A stretch of 64,000 nucleotides of DNA, from positions 22,457,006-22,521,005 of the forward strand of contig CM065690.1 of assembly GCA_017654935.2 (NCBI GenBank). The letters run 5' to 3'. This stretch comes from Phymorhynchus buccinoides. Its lineage: Eukaryota > Mollusca > Gastropoda > Neogastropoda > Raphitomidae. The notes under the pieces were generated by a model, which did not search any database, was not told the origin of the DNA, and saw only the letters and a program-made list of their open reading frames with translations. Shown here one piece after another: positions 9,401-18,076 of the stretch. How positions within the stretch are numbered: position 1 is the stretch's first letter; every line of letters begins with the position of its first letter. The translations under genes were made by a program, and so were the position numbers.

Positions 9401-10151
9401 TGAGAGCTTCATCCCCCCGTTCACTAAACCACGATTCAGTGAAAACCATCACATCCACTTCATTGTCTGCTATCACATCACTTAGCTCCACAGTCTTGTT
9501 TCGACAGGACTGTGCATTGAAACACCACACACGAAGCGTGGTAGACTGGTGCTGGGAGCCTTTCACAAGGGGGACAGAAATCAGATTCAATGGGTTTATT
9601 CCAGTGCTTTGAGGCTGAGCTGTTGAGGGTAGGGCTGGAAACCTAGGGGTAACAACAACATTGATCGGGCGATGTTTTCTTCGGCCAGCCTTCCTTCCAC
9701 GACGCGTTTTCCCCTTGACAATGCCAAGGGCCCGACACTTTTGAAGTAAACCTGGCGAAAGGCCCACAGAACAATTTGCACTGTCCCTTATTATGAATAG
9801 TTGCTGAGAAGTGTAGGTGAGACACCTTGTCTCCAGTTGATCACTGACACACACAGCCATGGCCCAGTTTTCAGTGGTTGAACCACACACACTGTCACTG
9901 TCAACACTGTTCACACTGTGCACTGTAGGCCCACTGTAGAATGGAGTGGCACAGAAAATAAACAAACTCAAATAGAATCGCATAACCATGACCGATTTTG
10001 ATGAAAAATATATCCACTTGAAGCTTGTGATGAGATTAAGCACTATGTCCAGAAATAAAACCAATTAATCAATTAGCACAAAGAACAAATGAAAAAATAA
10101 TGAGAGAGCAAGTTGACTGCTGCTGGCTAGGCGCATGAACACTACTCACTA
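6448..10151 (-). mobile_element. CR1/L2-type LINE inserted in the acceptor array (copy 1)
   Basis: About 3.7 kb, transcribed leftwards, antisense to the VPS13-like gene. The 3' end is at the left: GTAAAGCGCTGTGAGTCC, then GCGCTATATAAGAG and a (TTA)n tail, the usual 3' end of CR1/L2-group elements. It interrupts one 107-bp unit between CAGCATT and CAGAGAG. Any target duplication is at most ATT. Only about 85 bp precede the ATG, so the 5' end may be short or truncated. Confidence 0.85.
6705..10064 (-). CDS. LINE endonuclease-reverse transcriptase (copy 1)
   Basis: Intact 1119-codon polyprotein. Residues ~1-30 are hydrophobic and ~116-132 are strongly basic. An APE-type endonuclease spans ~176-395 (TES at 209-211, GDFNFH at 325-330, LGDH at 387-390). 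Reverse transcriptase covers ~660-930 with FLDLSSAFDTIDH near 747-759, GVPQGSVLG near 806-814 and the catalytic FADD at 839-842. No RNase H domain follows. The architecture fits CR1/L2-type LINEs that nick DNA and prime on the target. The true start is uncertain (M1, M26, M28 or M69). Copy 1 has three residues not shared by the others (T, Q and S where copies 2 and 3 have A, R and F). Confidence 0.9.
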   Translation of the reverse strand: MVLFLDIVLNLITSFKWIYFSSKSVMVMRFYLSLFIFCATPFYSGPTVHSVNSVDSDSVCGSTTENWAMAVCVSDQLETRCLTYTSQQLFIIRDSANCSVGLSPGLLQKCRALGIVKGKTRRGRKAGRRKHRPINVVVTPRFPALPSTAQPQSTGINPLNLISVPLVKGSQHQSTTLRVWCFNAQSCRNKTVELSDVIADNEVDVMVFTESWFSERGDEALMTDMTPEGYTLKSFSRVGRGGGGIAVVMKESLMKVSTVKKLDSLTTFEGVSLQICHRNANLHVLCVYRPPPSRRNKATPSEFIEEFSDLICDHLVSHSDILVVGDFNFHYDNPTCPSVNRLKTVFQDNGLHQVIQEPTHRHGHILDWLIVGQDRPLLKSGVMDLALGDHFALFCHLPFEHPEKTKQVVSSRNLKKIEIEKFRSDITAFCSGMTVSGPVDVAAYNTGMKQILDQHAPLITRRVPDRPSAPWKTDELQKEKCRLRKVERQWRSTKLTVDRMIFVHDRDALKDKQNAAKHEFYSAEIKNSSSSKELFAVSDKLMGKSKSLVLPTDIAPPEIPDAFCTFFADKIKKLRQGLDHFPIDNSHTPFQRSCLTQFRPVSEDEIRKLLKQSQNKTSSLDPMPTELVKQCQDDLVPLITSIINRSLLSGTVDSYLKQAIVTPLLKKPTLDSNLLQNYRPVSNLPFLSKLLEKVVLSQLLQHLQENDLLESKQSAYRACHSTETALLAVTDSLLSSMDQNLVSVVAFLDLSSAFDTIDHAILLERLSASFGISSTALNWFSSYLSGRSQSVVVNGLSSKPSQLCCGVPQGSVLGPILFTLYTQPLSDVIESNHFDYHKFADDTEINKPTPVSDFPVVSHQTEQCVSDVKSWMDKNRLKLNEDKTELLAVGNRNRLSVIKRDPLTLSDDSVPFQKSVKYLGVCLDESLSFDQHISSVCRSTSYHLRRLCSIRSYLSLEAATQLAVSLILSRLDYCNAVLAGLPLSTVKRLQRVQNAAARVVLRKRKTDSVTPLLRQLHWLPVDARVEYKVATLAYRYFEGSLPDYLSSLLSAYTPERNLRSSSLKLLCTPVTKYKTVGNRAFRFQAPHIWNNLPSSLRSSPSLSSFKTGLKTVLFKKYLC

Positions 10152-10341
10152 TTCAGAGAGTCATGAAGTTTACACATATACCTAACTTGGGCATTCCGCT
10201 ATGTGCATGCGTGCAATGCTATGAACCCTTCCAGACTCGATGAGCCACCACAGCAGCATTCAGAGAGTCATGAAGTTTACACATATACCTAACTTGGGCA
10301 TTCCGCTATGTGCATGCGTGCAATGCTATGAACCCTTCCAG
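10152..10341 (+). repeat. Acceptor-side tandem array, exon-proximal units (copy 1)
   Basis: Remaining part of the interrupted unit and one full 107-bp unit, with acceptors CTTCCAG before 10235 and before the true exon at 10342. Copies 1 and 3 have two acceptors here; copy 2 has one fewer unit, the spacing differing by exactly 107 bp. Confidence 0.85.
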
Positions 10342-10560
10342 ACTCGATGAGCCACCACAGCAGTGTTCAGGGGGAGTCCGACTCGGAGCCCGAGGGCTTC
10401 ATCAACAGCATGACCCACAAGCTGGGCAGCATCTTCTCCAGCGACAGCAGCGACGGGGACATCAGCGAGGCGGAGGAGGACGGCGAGGACCTCGTGGACA
10501 CCGCCCTCATGGACAAGCCCGTGTTCCTCACGTCCAGGGGTCCAGTGGACGTGTCCACCG
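10342..10560 (+). CDS. VPS13-like exon, acidic SD-rich linker (copy 1)
   Basis: 219-nt exon, acceptor CCCTTCCAG, donor GTCAGC; entry and exit phase 1. Encodes DSMSHHSSVQGESDSEPE, then a hydrophobic patch (GFINSMTHKLGSIF) and SSDSSDGDISEAEEDGED, ending near VDVSTG. It continues the disordered linker of the previous exon. The patch is flanked by acidic serines and could be a short amphipathic helix; that is inference. Reading past the donor reaches a stop within 20 nt, so an alternative terminal exon is conceivable. Confidence 0.78.
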
Positions 10561-10613
10561 GTCAGCTCAATGATGATTGATCTGTTGTTGGTGTTGGTGG
10601 CGTTTTAGTTTGG

Positions 10614-10870
10614 AGTTTGGTGTTGTGGATTTGACAAGTTCCCGGCAACCTTTTACTTTTTCTGGTTGTTGTATCTCGCCGTTTGAGTTTGGTGTTGTGG
10701 AATTTACAAGTGCCAGGCAACCTTTTTCTTTTTTCTGGTTGTTGTATCTCGCCGTTTGATTTTGGTGTTGTGGACTTGACAAGTTCCCGGCAACCTTTTA
10801 CTTTTTCTGATTGTTGTATCTCACCATTTGAGTTTGATTTTGGTGTTGTGGACGTTATAAATACCAGGCA
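10614..10870. repeat. Intronic minisatellite, 71-77-bp unit (copy 1)
   Basis: Four units beginning TTTGGTGTTGTGGA at 10617, 10688, 10761 and 10838, each containing a CAAGTTCCCGGCAACC-like stretch and GTTGTATCTCGCCGTTTGA. A fifth degenerate copy lies at 10985-11075. The repeated short peptides on the minus strand are a by-product of the repeat. Confidence 0.8.
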
Positions 10871-13010
10871 CATCAAAATAACGGGAGTAACATTTAGCCT
10901 TCATGCTCCATGATTCGTCTGTTTTGGAAATAACTCAGTTTCATATTCTTGCAAAAAATGAAAATGGCATTTGTAGCTATTTGTTAGCTTGTTGAATATA
11001 GCAACCTTTTTCTTTTTTTTGCTTGTTGTATCTCGCCATTTGAGTTTGGTGTTGTGGATGTTATAAATGCCAGGCAGTCTTTTTCTTCTGGTTCTAAGGG
11101 TGCTAATTTTCTGGGATATGCTGGAAATCCGGTTTGTTAAGTGCCAAAACTTGTGGCTTCCAGTGGCTTCCAGGTTTGGAAATAAATAGCAATAAAAACA
11201 ATAGAATAAAAAAAAAGTGTGCACAAATTTTGGGGATAAGAGACTTCAGGAAATCATTGATTGCAAGTTTCGTAAGCTGTGTAATTTTGTGTGAAACTCG
11301 GGTAGTTTTGACGTAATAAGTGTGGCCTGCATCCCCCCTTCCTGCTCAACAAAAGTTTATTGACTGTGTATGTTCCAGGTTGGAGGTTTTCACATAATTT
11401 TCTTCGGAAGTTGACGTTAAAAAAAAAGTGCCCTTTCCCTCCTCCGGTCAACAAGTTTTTATGAAGTTGTTTCACGTTTTGGTTTTCGGTTTTTGCATTC
11501 TTTCATTTGAGGTTTTCAGGAATTCTGGTTGCAGGTTTTGGGATCTCCTCGCAGTAGCACCCCAAGTAGTTTTTGTATCTCTCCGAGTTTGAATTTGATG
11601 TTGACTTTTGGTTGTATCTCGCTGTTTTTAGCCCAGAAGTTGACTCACTTATTGACTTGTGTCTTCGAGAAATCCGAAATCATCTCATGAAAAATGTAAC
11701 TTTGTGAAGAGATTTTTAAAAATATTACTTTAGTTTTGTTTGGGTGACTTTGTAAAGAAGTTTTTAGAATTTTGAAAAGACTTTGTTTTGTTTTTACAAA
11801 TTTGCTTTGTAAAGGTATGTTTAAAATCATGTAAAGAGGCATTTTATAGTTCCTTTTGCAAGAGATCTGTCATGCAGAAGCATCGTTAAGAAACGTTTAA
11901 CTGTATTCTTAAAATATCAAAACAACGGGAGTAAAATTTAGCCTTCATGCTCCATGATTCATCCGTTTTGGAAATAACTCGGTTTCATATTCTTCTGGCA
12001 AAAATGAAAATGATGTTTGTAGGTATTTGTTAGCTTGTTAGATATAGCTTGTGATATATGTCTGGAAAAGCCTGTTAGTGTTACTTGTATAATAATGCAT
12101 CATTCATTATTTGCTCTATCTAATGTTTTGAAAGACGTCTAAACTTTTATGTTTGATTTCCGCTTGAAGCAGATGAAAGTTCTCTTCTTTTCTTTAATTT
12201 AAACAAACTGATGAGAGATTGTAGTCTTTTTTTTCCTGGTCAGCCTCTGTTTTCAGCTTCTGTGTTTATGTATTTTTTGAAAAGGTTTGGATTTTATGCA
12301 TGACCGTTTCTCACATACTGATTTTGAAGTCACTCTGACTGTCATGATTTTGGTTTTATGCATTACTGTAGCCCTCAAAATTTTTTCTTTTTTTATTGAT
12401 TTTTTTTGTTAATGTTCTCCTCATAAGTGTTTGTGCATGGGTTTTTTTGTACTGGTTATAAACCACTGTTGCTTGTATCGAAATAGATTTTTTTCATTCT
12501 AACTTCAGTTTGGTTGTTATACATGTGATAAAAACCTAAGGCATTCTTTTCAGAAGCTTCACTGATTTATAAATGCTTTCTGTTTCGATACGATTATGTA
12601 GTGGAAAAAGAGCAAGTGTATTAGGTACTTTATAGTCACATAGGTGTCTGTGAAACTCGGGTTGCTCCCACCTGGAAAGCGTGTCGCAGCCAGAGGCGCG
12701 CCACCCAAATTTTTTTTAATGTTTTTTTTTTTTGCATTCGATTTTTGTGTGACTGATGAGGAAGGAAAGGAGGAGGGGGGAAAATTTTGACCAAATGACA
12801 ACTTTTTCGTTGCTACTGGGTTTAACGTGTGCTATGACATGTATATGATGCATGAGATAATGCTCATTTCTTAAACTGTTCAAATTCAAACAAAGTGCTG
12901 TCATCTGTAAGTCAGCCTGCTTTTCTGTTTGTTCTGCGGTTGAAGTTTTTATGTCTTTTCTTCTTGGTTTCCTTAATAATTTGTCATTTTCTTTATCATA
13001 TCTTAGACTA
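10871..13010 (+). other. Large AT-rich intron section (copy 1)
   Basis: No gene recognised. Two related stretches, at about 10875-10975 and 11925-12035 (both with GCCTTCATGCTCCATGATTC), form a diverged direct repeat. There is a poly-T run at 12721-12734 next to a GGCGCGCC site. The stretch is conserved in all three copies but shows no coding bias. Confidence 0.5.
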
Positions 13011-13180
13011 CCATATTTTACGGACTATAAGGCGCACCTGATTATAAGGCACAGCTCCCCAATTTTACACAAAATTAAGATTTTGTTATTATAGTTTCTT
13101 GCTATATTATTTGTCACGTTATAAGGCACAGGAGTCTCAGTCTGGGGGATAAGTATCACCTTATAGTCCGTAAAATATGG
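13011..13180. mobile_element. TA-flanked MITE (copy 1)
   Basis: 170-bp element with near-perfect inverted ends CCATATTTTACGGACTATAA and its complement, flanked by TA. Internally self-similar halves include GGCGCACC and TTATAAGGCACAGG. It could fold into a long hairpin. Confidence 0.75.
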
Positions 13181-13182
13181 TA

Positions 13183-13842
13183 TGTTCATAAAATTATATT
13201 TTCTGTTTTCACCTCATGTTAATATTGTACTGAGACACAGTTCTTTTTTTTATAATTTGTTTGGTGTTTGATTCAGGCTCTTTAATTCCAAGACATTTCT
13301 GACAAATGTGTTCTTCTTCTTCTTCCATTTAGTATCATGAGTGTACGTATGCATGGTGTGTGTGCGTGTGCTGGTTGTGTGTGTGTTGTTTATGTGTGTA
13401 TGTTGTGGATATATATATGCTGTTATTTCATGCTTGCGAATTGTGTGACAATGCATACGTGTATTAGGCCTGTTATAAGTAGTAGTAGTAGTAGTAGTCA
13501 CAGCAGTTGTTGCTGATTGTTATACCGGCCAAACGAAGTCTGACCGGTATTGTTTTGTCTGCTCATGTTATTGGAATTTTGTTTCATGTTTTTATTCCAT
13601 TTCAATTTTGTGTAAAGCGCCCTGTAGCCTACATAGTAGGATGGGCGCTATATAAATTTTCCTCATTATTATTTATTATTATGTTCATAAAGATAAAGTT
13701 ATATTGTGTACTGTTTTCACCTCATGTTAATATTGTACTGAGACACAGTTCTTTTTTTATAATTTGTTTGGTGTTTCATTCAGGCTCTTTAATTCCAAGA
13801 CATTTCTGACGAATGTCTTCTTCTTCTTCTTCCATTTAGTAT
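13183..13842. repeat. Pair of ~155-bp direct repeats around a LINE tail (copy 1)
   Basis: 13183-13335 and 13683-13842 are nearly the same sequence (both containing TCACCTCATGTTAATATTG and ending CTTCCATTTAGTAT). Between them are a (GT)n/(TAG)n stretch and a LINE 3' remnant. This looks like a segmental duplication with an insertion, not an LTR pair. Confidence 0.7.
13515..13682 (+). mobile_element. LINE 3' end remnant (copy 1)
   Basis: Contains GTGTAAAGCGCCCTGTAGCC, GGGCGCTATATAAATTTTCC and an ATTATTATTT tail, the same kind of 3' terminus as the intact LINE at 6448 but from a different subfamily. No coding part is visible. Confidence 0.65.
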
Positions 13843-14016
13843 CCACAATCAACAATTTGATTTTTTGATACTGTTTGGTCGAGGTCCGAAGGTCGCACAC
13901 AGAACAAAAAACAAATAATTTAAAACAACCCTAATCTACTGTGACCCAGCCAGCCAAGACCCGTTTGGCGGAAGCTCGGCATGATGCTGAATAGGCTGGA
14001 ACTGGAACCCTAAGCT

Positions 14017-14172
14017 TTTTTTTTTTTTTTTTTTTTAAAGAGGGTATTTACAATGGCTAAGCAGTAGACTGGAACGAGCTGAGTGTAGCGGCAGACACTG
14101 CCTCCTCTGGCAACCTGTTCCAGTCTTTGATTGTCCGAGGGAAAAATGAGCATCTTCTGTAGTCCGTAAGAA
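14017..14172 (-). pseudogene. C-terminal fragment of a second LINE with poly-A tail (copy 1)
   Basis: Minus-strand open frame ending at TAG (14057-14059) with the residues SFFPRTIKDWNRLPEEAV followed by SAATLSSFQSTA. The pattern 'SFFPRTIxDWNxLP' closes the reverse transcriptase ORF of many Jockey-superfamily LINEs. It is followed by a short 3' UTR and a poly-A tract (T run at 14017-14036). 5'-truncated, so dead on arrival. Confidence 0.7.
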
Positions 14173-14179
14173 CACACAT

Positions 14180-14375
14180 TTACATTAGATCCACAATCCA
14201 CAAGTTCCGAACAGAAACCCCATACATTTATATAAGAAATAAGTGGATGGGATTGCGCATGGGTTTCTGCATGTAATGTATACGCTCTTTCATATTTCTT
14301 ACTTCCAGAATTTTTGTGGTTGCGGATTACGCATGGGTTTCCGCACGGAACTTGCGCGTGTATGTGTGTGTGCCC
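14180..14375. mobile_element. Harbinger-like MITE remnant (copy 1)
   Basis: Shares GGATTGCGCATGGGTTTCTG and related pieces with the nested element at 3022-3204, twice in this stretch. Ends are not clear. Confidence 0.4.
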
Positions 14376-14650
14376 TAATCGTTTTTGCTTCTTCCTCCCT
14401 TTTCTCTGCATCCCCACATACATTGACATGCCGCTCAAATGTCATGTTGAGCTTTGTCCTAATCTCATGATCTGATGTGTTGAAAAGAATTCAAGACAAA
14501 ATGAATTAACGAAATCACTATGTTTCTCTTGAAATGTATGTTTTGAAATGCAAATTTCAGTTATCTAGAATTTTACTAGTTTTTTAATTTTACGTCCTCT
14601 CGACCTGGGAAGGCACATATGGGACATTTGTTAGTTTGAAATATGCAATA

Positions 14651-14826
14651 CAGTGGAACCTCCCTTATAAGACTTTCAAAAATCATAAAAAATGAGGTCT
14701 TATAAGGGAGGGGTCTTATAAGGGAGGTAATTTTAATACTTACAAAGAAGGGCAATGTCTCAGAGAAATAGGTCTTGTACGAGAGGGAGTCTTATAATGG
14801 GAGGTCTTATAAGGGAGGTTCAACTG
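14651..14826. mobile_element. CAGT-type TA-flanked MITE (copy 1)
   Basis: 176-bp element starting CAGTGGAACCTCCCTTATAA and ending with the complement AAGGGAGGTTCAACTG, flanked by TA on both sides. Internally repeated CTTATAAGGGAGG. CAGT ends and a TA target fit the pogo/Tc1-mariner group. Non-autonomous. Confidence 0.75.
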
Positions 14827-15360
14827 TATGAAATAGTGAGGCTAAGAGAAAGGATATAGTGAAATGAATAAGGGGAAGTAACTTCTCGTAATTAACTCCC
14901 TTTTATACCAAAGTTATTTATGGCACCGGTTCATTATGATGCACAGATTGATATTACGATGTAAGTGAGTTTGATGTGACATTATAGCAAGGGTTTGATA
15001 CAACTTTAATGTTTGTAAAAGTTATATAGCTACATGGATTGTGTGTGTGTGTATGTTTGCATGTGCGTGTGTGTATGCGCGCACACATGCACACACTCTT
15101 GATCAGTTTTTTTATGTGTTTCAGTGAATGTTTTGACAGCAGTTACTTGTTAAAGTGATAAAGCTGACTGGATTAAGTGGTGAATGGACTTAAAAGATAA
15201 AAAAATTCCTGCACTGGCATGCATCCAAGCGCTTATGTCATACACTGGATGGATTCAATTTCTTTAAGTAACAAAAGATAATGTAATGATACAAATACGA
15301 TTTCTTTCAGTTCTCTACCTCTGAATTTATTTTGTCTTGTGGAAAAATTGTGCTTATTAC

Positions 15361-15822
15361 TAGAGCTGAGAACCGGTTAAAAAAATCCGAACCGGTTTAA
15401 ACTCTTCGAATCGGTTTCACCGAACCGTTTTTTTTAACCAGTACACGCATCACTAGTTTCACCTATGCAAACACATATTTATATGTCAGAATATTCACAC
15501 ACACACACGCAAGCACGTGCACACATACGCACACGCACACACAATAAAGAAACATGACTTATGACACACACACACTCAACTCATTCAGTCAAAGTCAAAG
15601 TCAAACACCACCACAAACTAGAAACAGCTACTCTTGGTTTACAAACACCCAATCTGCGCTGAGAATCAGTGTTGTTCTTCCAAAAGAAAGCGTTATTCTA
15701 TGAAAAACTTACTTTCAGTTTGCAGTTAAAAAACCGGTTCACAGCAACTCGAACCGGTTTTTCGAACCGCAAAAGTTTAGCACCGGTTTTTCGGTTCGAA
15801 CCGGTTTTTCCCCCCACCTCTA
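15361..15822. mobile_element. hAT-like non-autonomous element (copy 1)
   Basis: 462-bp element with ends TAGAGCTGAGAACCGGTT and the complement of AACCGGTTTTTCCCCCCACC. It is flanked by CTTATTAC (15353-15360) and TTTATTAC (15823-15830), an 8-bp target duplication with one mismatch. AACCGG-rich subterminal repeats occur at both ends and (CA)n inside. An 8-bp duplication and TAGAG/CAGAG-type ends point to hAT. Confidence 0.7.
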
Positions 15823-15865
15823 TTTATTACCAAGTGAAGGAACTGCTATAAGCCGCATCCCATTA

Positions 15866-16020
15866 CAGTGGAACATCCCTTTTAAGCCATTGAAAAATCA
15901 TCCAAAATTAGATCTTGAGTGGGAGGGAGTTGTATAAGGGAGGTAATTTTAATACGTACAAAGAAGGGTCTCAGAGAAGTAGGTCTTATAAGATGGGGTC
16001 TTATAAGGGAGGTTCCACTG
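15866..16020. mobile_element. CAGT-type TA-flanked MITE, second member (copy 1)
   Basis: 155-bp element of the same family as 14651-14826, ends CAGTGGAACATCCC and GGGAGGTTCCACTG, flanked by TA. Followed at 16062-16143 by the right half of the CCATATTTTA family (ends CCTTATAGTCC...ATATGG). Confidence 0.72.
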
Positions 16021-16159
16021 TATTAAAATTCCGAATAAATTTTTTTTACATTTCTTACTAAGTTATTAGTCATATTATTATAAGGCGCTTGGAGTCTCCG
16101 CCTGGGAAAAAAATTATGGCCTTATAGTCCCTAAAATATGGTATTCCACTATGTTCCAG

Positions 16160-16323
16160 GTCTGTACAACGTGGACGAAGTGGACGGAGGAGGAAGAGGA
16201 GCAGGGGGTGTGGAGGAGGAGGAGGAGCAGGAGAGCTGCATGTACCTGATGGTGGACTCCATGGACAGACTCCAGCTGAACGTCACGCCCCAGGGTGTGG
16301 CTGTGCTGCATGATGTGACTGAG
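16160..16323 (+). CDS. VPS13-like exon before the VAB domain (copy 1)
   Basis: 164-nt exon, acceptor TATGTTCCAG, donor GTAGGT; entry phase 1, exit phase 0. Encodes GLYNVDEVDGGGRGAGG, a run of glutamates, then CMYLMVDSMDRLQLNVTPQG and VAVLHDVTE. The LQLNVT...V.VL pattern is the amphipathic strand-helix that precedes the VAB domain in VPS13A/C. Reading past the donor into the 86-bp array meets a TGA at 16363, so the first donor is the only one that keeps the frame. Confidence 0.82.
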
Positions 16324-16735
16324 GTAGGTGTGTTGTGGTGGACTCCATGGACAGACTCCAGCTGAACGTCACGCCCCAGGGTGTGGCTGTGCTGCATGAT
16401 GTGACTGAGGTAGGTGTGTTGTGGTGGACTCCATGGACAGACTCCAGCTGAACGTCACGCCCCAGGGTGTGGCTGTGCTGCATGATGTGACTGAGGTAGG
16501 TGTGTTGTGGTGGACTCCATGGACAGACTCCAGCTGAACGTCACGCCCCAGGGTGTGGCTGTGCTGCATGATGTGACTGAGGTAGGTGTGTTGTGGTGGA
16601 CTCCATGGACAGACTCCAGCTGTGCTGCAGGATGTGGTGAGGTAGGTGTGTTGTGGTGGACTCCATGGACAGACTCCAGCTGAACGTCCCGCCCCAGGGT
16701 GTGGCTGTGCTGCATGATGTGGCTTGCGGTAGGTG
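16251..16735 (+). repeat. Exon-plus-donor tandem array, 86-bp unit (copy 1)
   Basis: The last ~74 nt of the preceding exon plus a GTAGGTGTGTTG donor repeat in tandem. Donors occur at 16324, 16410, 16496, 16582, 16642 (a shortened 60-bp unit) and 16729. The 86-bp period is not a multiple of three. The end of the last unit differs between copy 1 (GGCTTGCG) and copy 2 (GGCTGAG). Confidence 0.9.
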
Positions 16736-16817
16736 TTTTATTGTATTGTATTGCATTGTATTGCCTGATGAAAAGTGGTGGATCATATGTACGGATTTGT
16801 GTATTCTTGTGTTGCAG

Positions 16818-16889
16818 GCCCTTACTTCCCCTGCCTCCTCTGTCCTGTGCTCTGTGCGAGACAAGCCCAGCTTTGAGATTGAGAACAAG
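16818..16889 (+). CDS. VPS13-like exon, PSFEIENK segment (copy 1)
   Basis: 72-nt exon (24 codons, phase 0), acceptor TGTGTTGCAG, donor GTGAGT. Reads ALTSPASSVLCSVRDK then PSFEIENK. In VPS13A/C this is the linker into the VAB domain, where a P-F/Y-x-I-x-N motif is the first strand. The remainder of that domain is not in the window. Confidence 0.78.
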
Positions 16890-17729
16890 GTGAGTAGGGT
16901 TTATATTAAAAATTTATGTTGTTAGCTTAATCACATCCTTCTGCATTCATAAATGCGATATGTGATGTCATCGTTGAGGGTGAATGGCCTAATTGTATGC
17001 AGAAGAAATACAAAACTGTCAGATTGACGAATTCACTACAAGGGAAATAAGGGGTGTTGTCTTTTGTATAAATAGTTGCCCCGCCTTCTGATAGTTCATG
17101 TGCCTTGCTAAAACTTCCTTAATATGTCACTCTCTTTGACTCTGCTTTCCTTTGCTTAATGGTCATATACTATCTTTTCTGCCTACCGGTCCATTCTCCT
17201 GCTTTTTTCAAGAAAACATTACTTTCAATAAGATTTACTCCAGCCCAGAAGTCAGATTTGCTGGGCAACTATTCTTAGTTAGGCGCATACGGCAGCATGA
17301 GGCATGTGCACTTCATAATTGACAAGAAAATGTTTGACGCGATAGAAGAAAGATTTTTGTTGTTGAGATGAATCGTCCAAATCATGCAATTTCTTGGTTT
17401 CACAGCTAGTCTGAATAAGACTGCGATGCGATCGAGTTAAATGCCTCCTAGAAGCTGAGGGTTTCAAAATGTAGAAAGAAGAACAAAGAATATGCAGTGC
17501 CGATGGACCCAGAGACGCATAGCGCCCCCAAAACAACACATGCGCACACACTCGCACGCGCATCACATTTCATTTTCTATGTTCATTCTATTTTAAATTA
17601 ATACTCTGTGGCACACTATTCCATTTAAAAAATAACAGTTGTGCCATATGTAATGATAACAGGGCCTGTCTTCACTGTGAGATAGTATGAGACTTATCAT
17701 CATGATGTCTTAGAAGTCGTTTTAAAGTA
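16890..17729 (+). other. Intron of copy 1, noisy sequence toward the contig end
   Basis: Contains the inverted copy of the 1021-1205 repeat (17050-17215). From about 17050 onward it differs from the mirror sequence in copy 2 by many one-base insertions and deletions, far more than elsewhere. No gene seen. Confidence 0.6.
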
Positions 17730-18076
17730 CAGTCGACCCCCTCTTTTAAGACTTCAAAAAATCTGTCGTAAAAGAGGGGGGTCTAAATAGGGGTGACAAA
17801 ACAATGTACTCAGTGGACTCACTACACCGTGTTAGACGCACAGCGCATGCATACACTAAAACTAAAAACATGCCTTTCTCCCTCATTCTCAAGGTCAGCA
17901 AATATACGTAAAAACGAGCGAAAAACAGAAAGGTGCTCGACGGCCGTGTTGACAATCACACACAAACTTACATCATAACAACAGTACTGACCTAATTTTC
18001 CATTTTACACTCTGGCATTCATTTTCATGTCACAGTTGCACACACGAACTTGTACCGCGCATACAACTCGGTGACA
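17730..18076. mobile_element. pogo-like element, cut by the scaffold gap (copy 1)
   Basis: Begins CAGTCGACCCCCTC right after TA (17728-17729) and matches the complement of 19288-19634. The remaining ~700 bp are lost in the N gap. Confidence 0.75.

Larger units (their letters stand above)
1..16889 (+). other. VPS13A/C-like gene, copy 1 (internal part)
   Basis: Span of the gene copy left of the scaffold gap. VPS13 proteins are rod-shaped bridge-like lipid-transfer proteins at membrane contact sites. Seven exons (1423-1516, 3251-3426, 3974-4102, 5084-5297, 10342-10560, 16160-16323, 16818-16889) join with exactly matching phases (0, 1, 0, 0, 1, 1, 0 at entry) and no stop. The protein resembles VPS13A/C between the CNLWG motif and the start of the VAB domain: short NLWG segment, YYNEKLSTWEPLIEP motif, LQLNVT segment. 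The gene starts left of the window; its 3' exons are lost in the gap or elsewhere. The family call is from remembered family patterns, with no search run; the A versus C subgroup is not resolved. Confidence 0.8.

Noticed and set aside
8831..9612. Plus-strand frames across the LINE
   Set aside because: Antisense shadows of the 1119-codon reverse transcriptase frame with no features of their own.
10562..10876. Minus-strand 104-codon frame with repeated TTPKSNGEIQQPEK
   Set aside because: Translation of a 71-77-bp intronic minisatellite. The repeat explains the peptide.
13183..13842. Direct repeats as LTRs of a short retroelement
   Set aside because: No TG...CA ends, primer-binding site or polypurine tract, and the interior is a LINE tail and microsatellites.
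16251..16735. CRISPR-like regular repeats
   Set aside because: The units are directly adjacent, contain exon sequence and have no unique spacers. The genome is eukaryotic.
17050..17215. Gene conversion between the dispersed repeats at 1.1 kb and 17.1 kb
   Set aside because: Copy 2 looks more like the 1.1-kb repeat than copy 1 does, but the copy 1 sequence here has the indel noise of a contig tip, so consensus error is the simpler reason.
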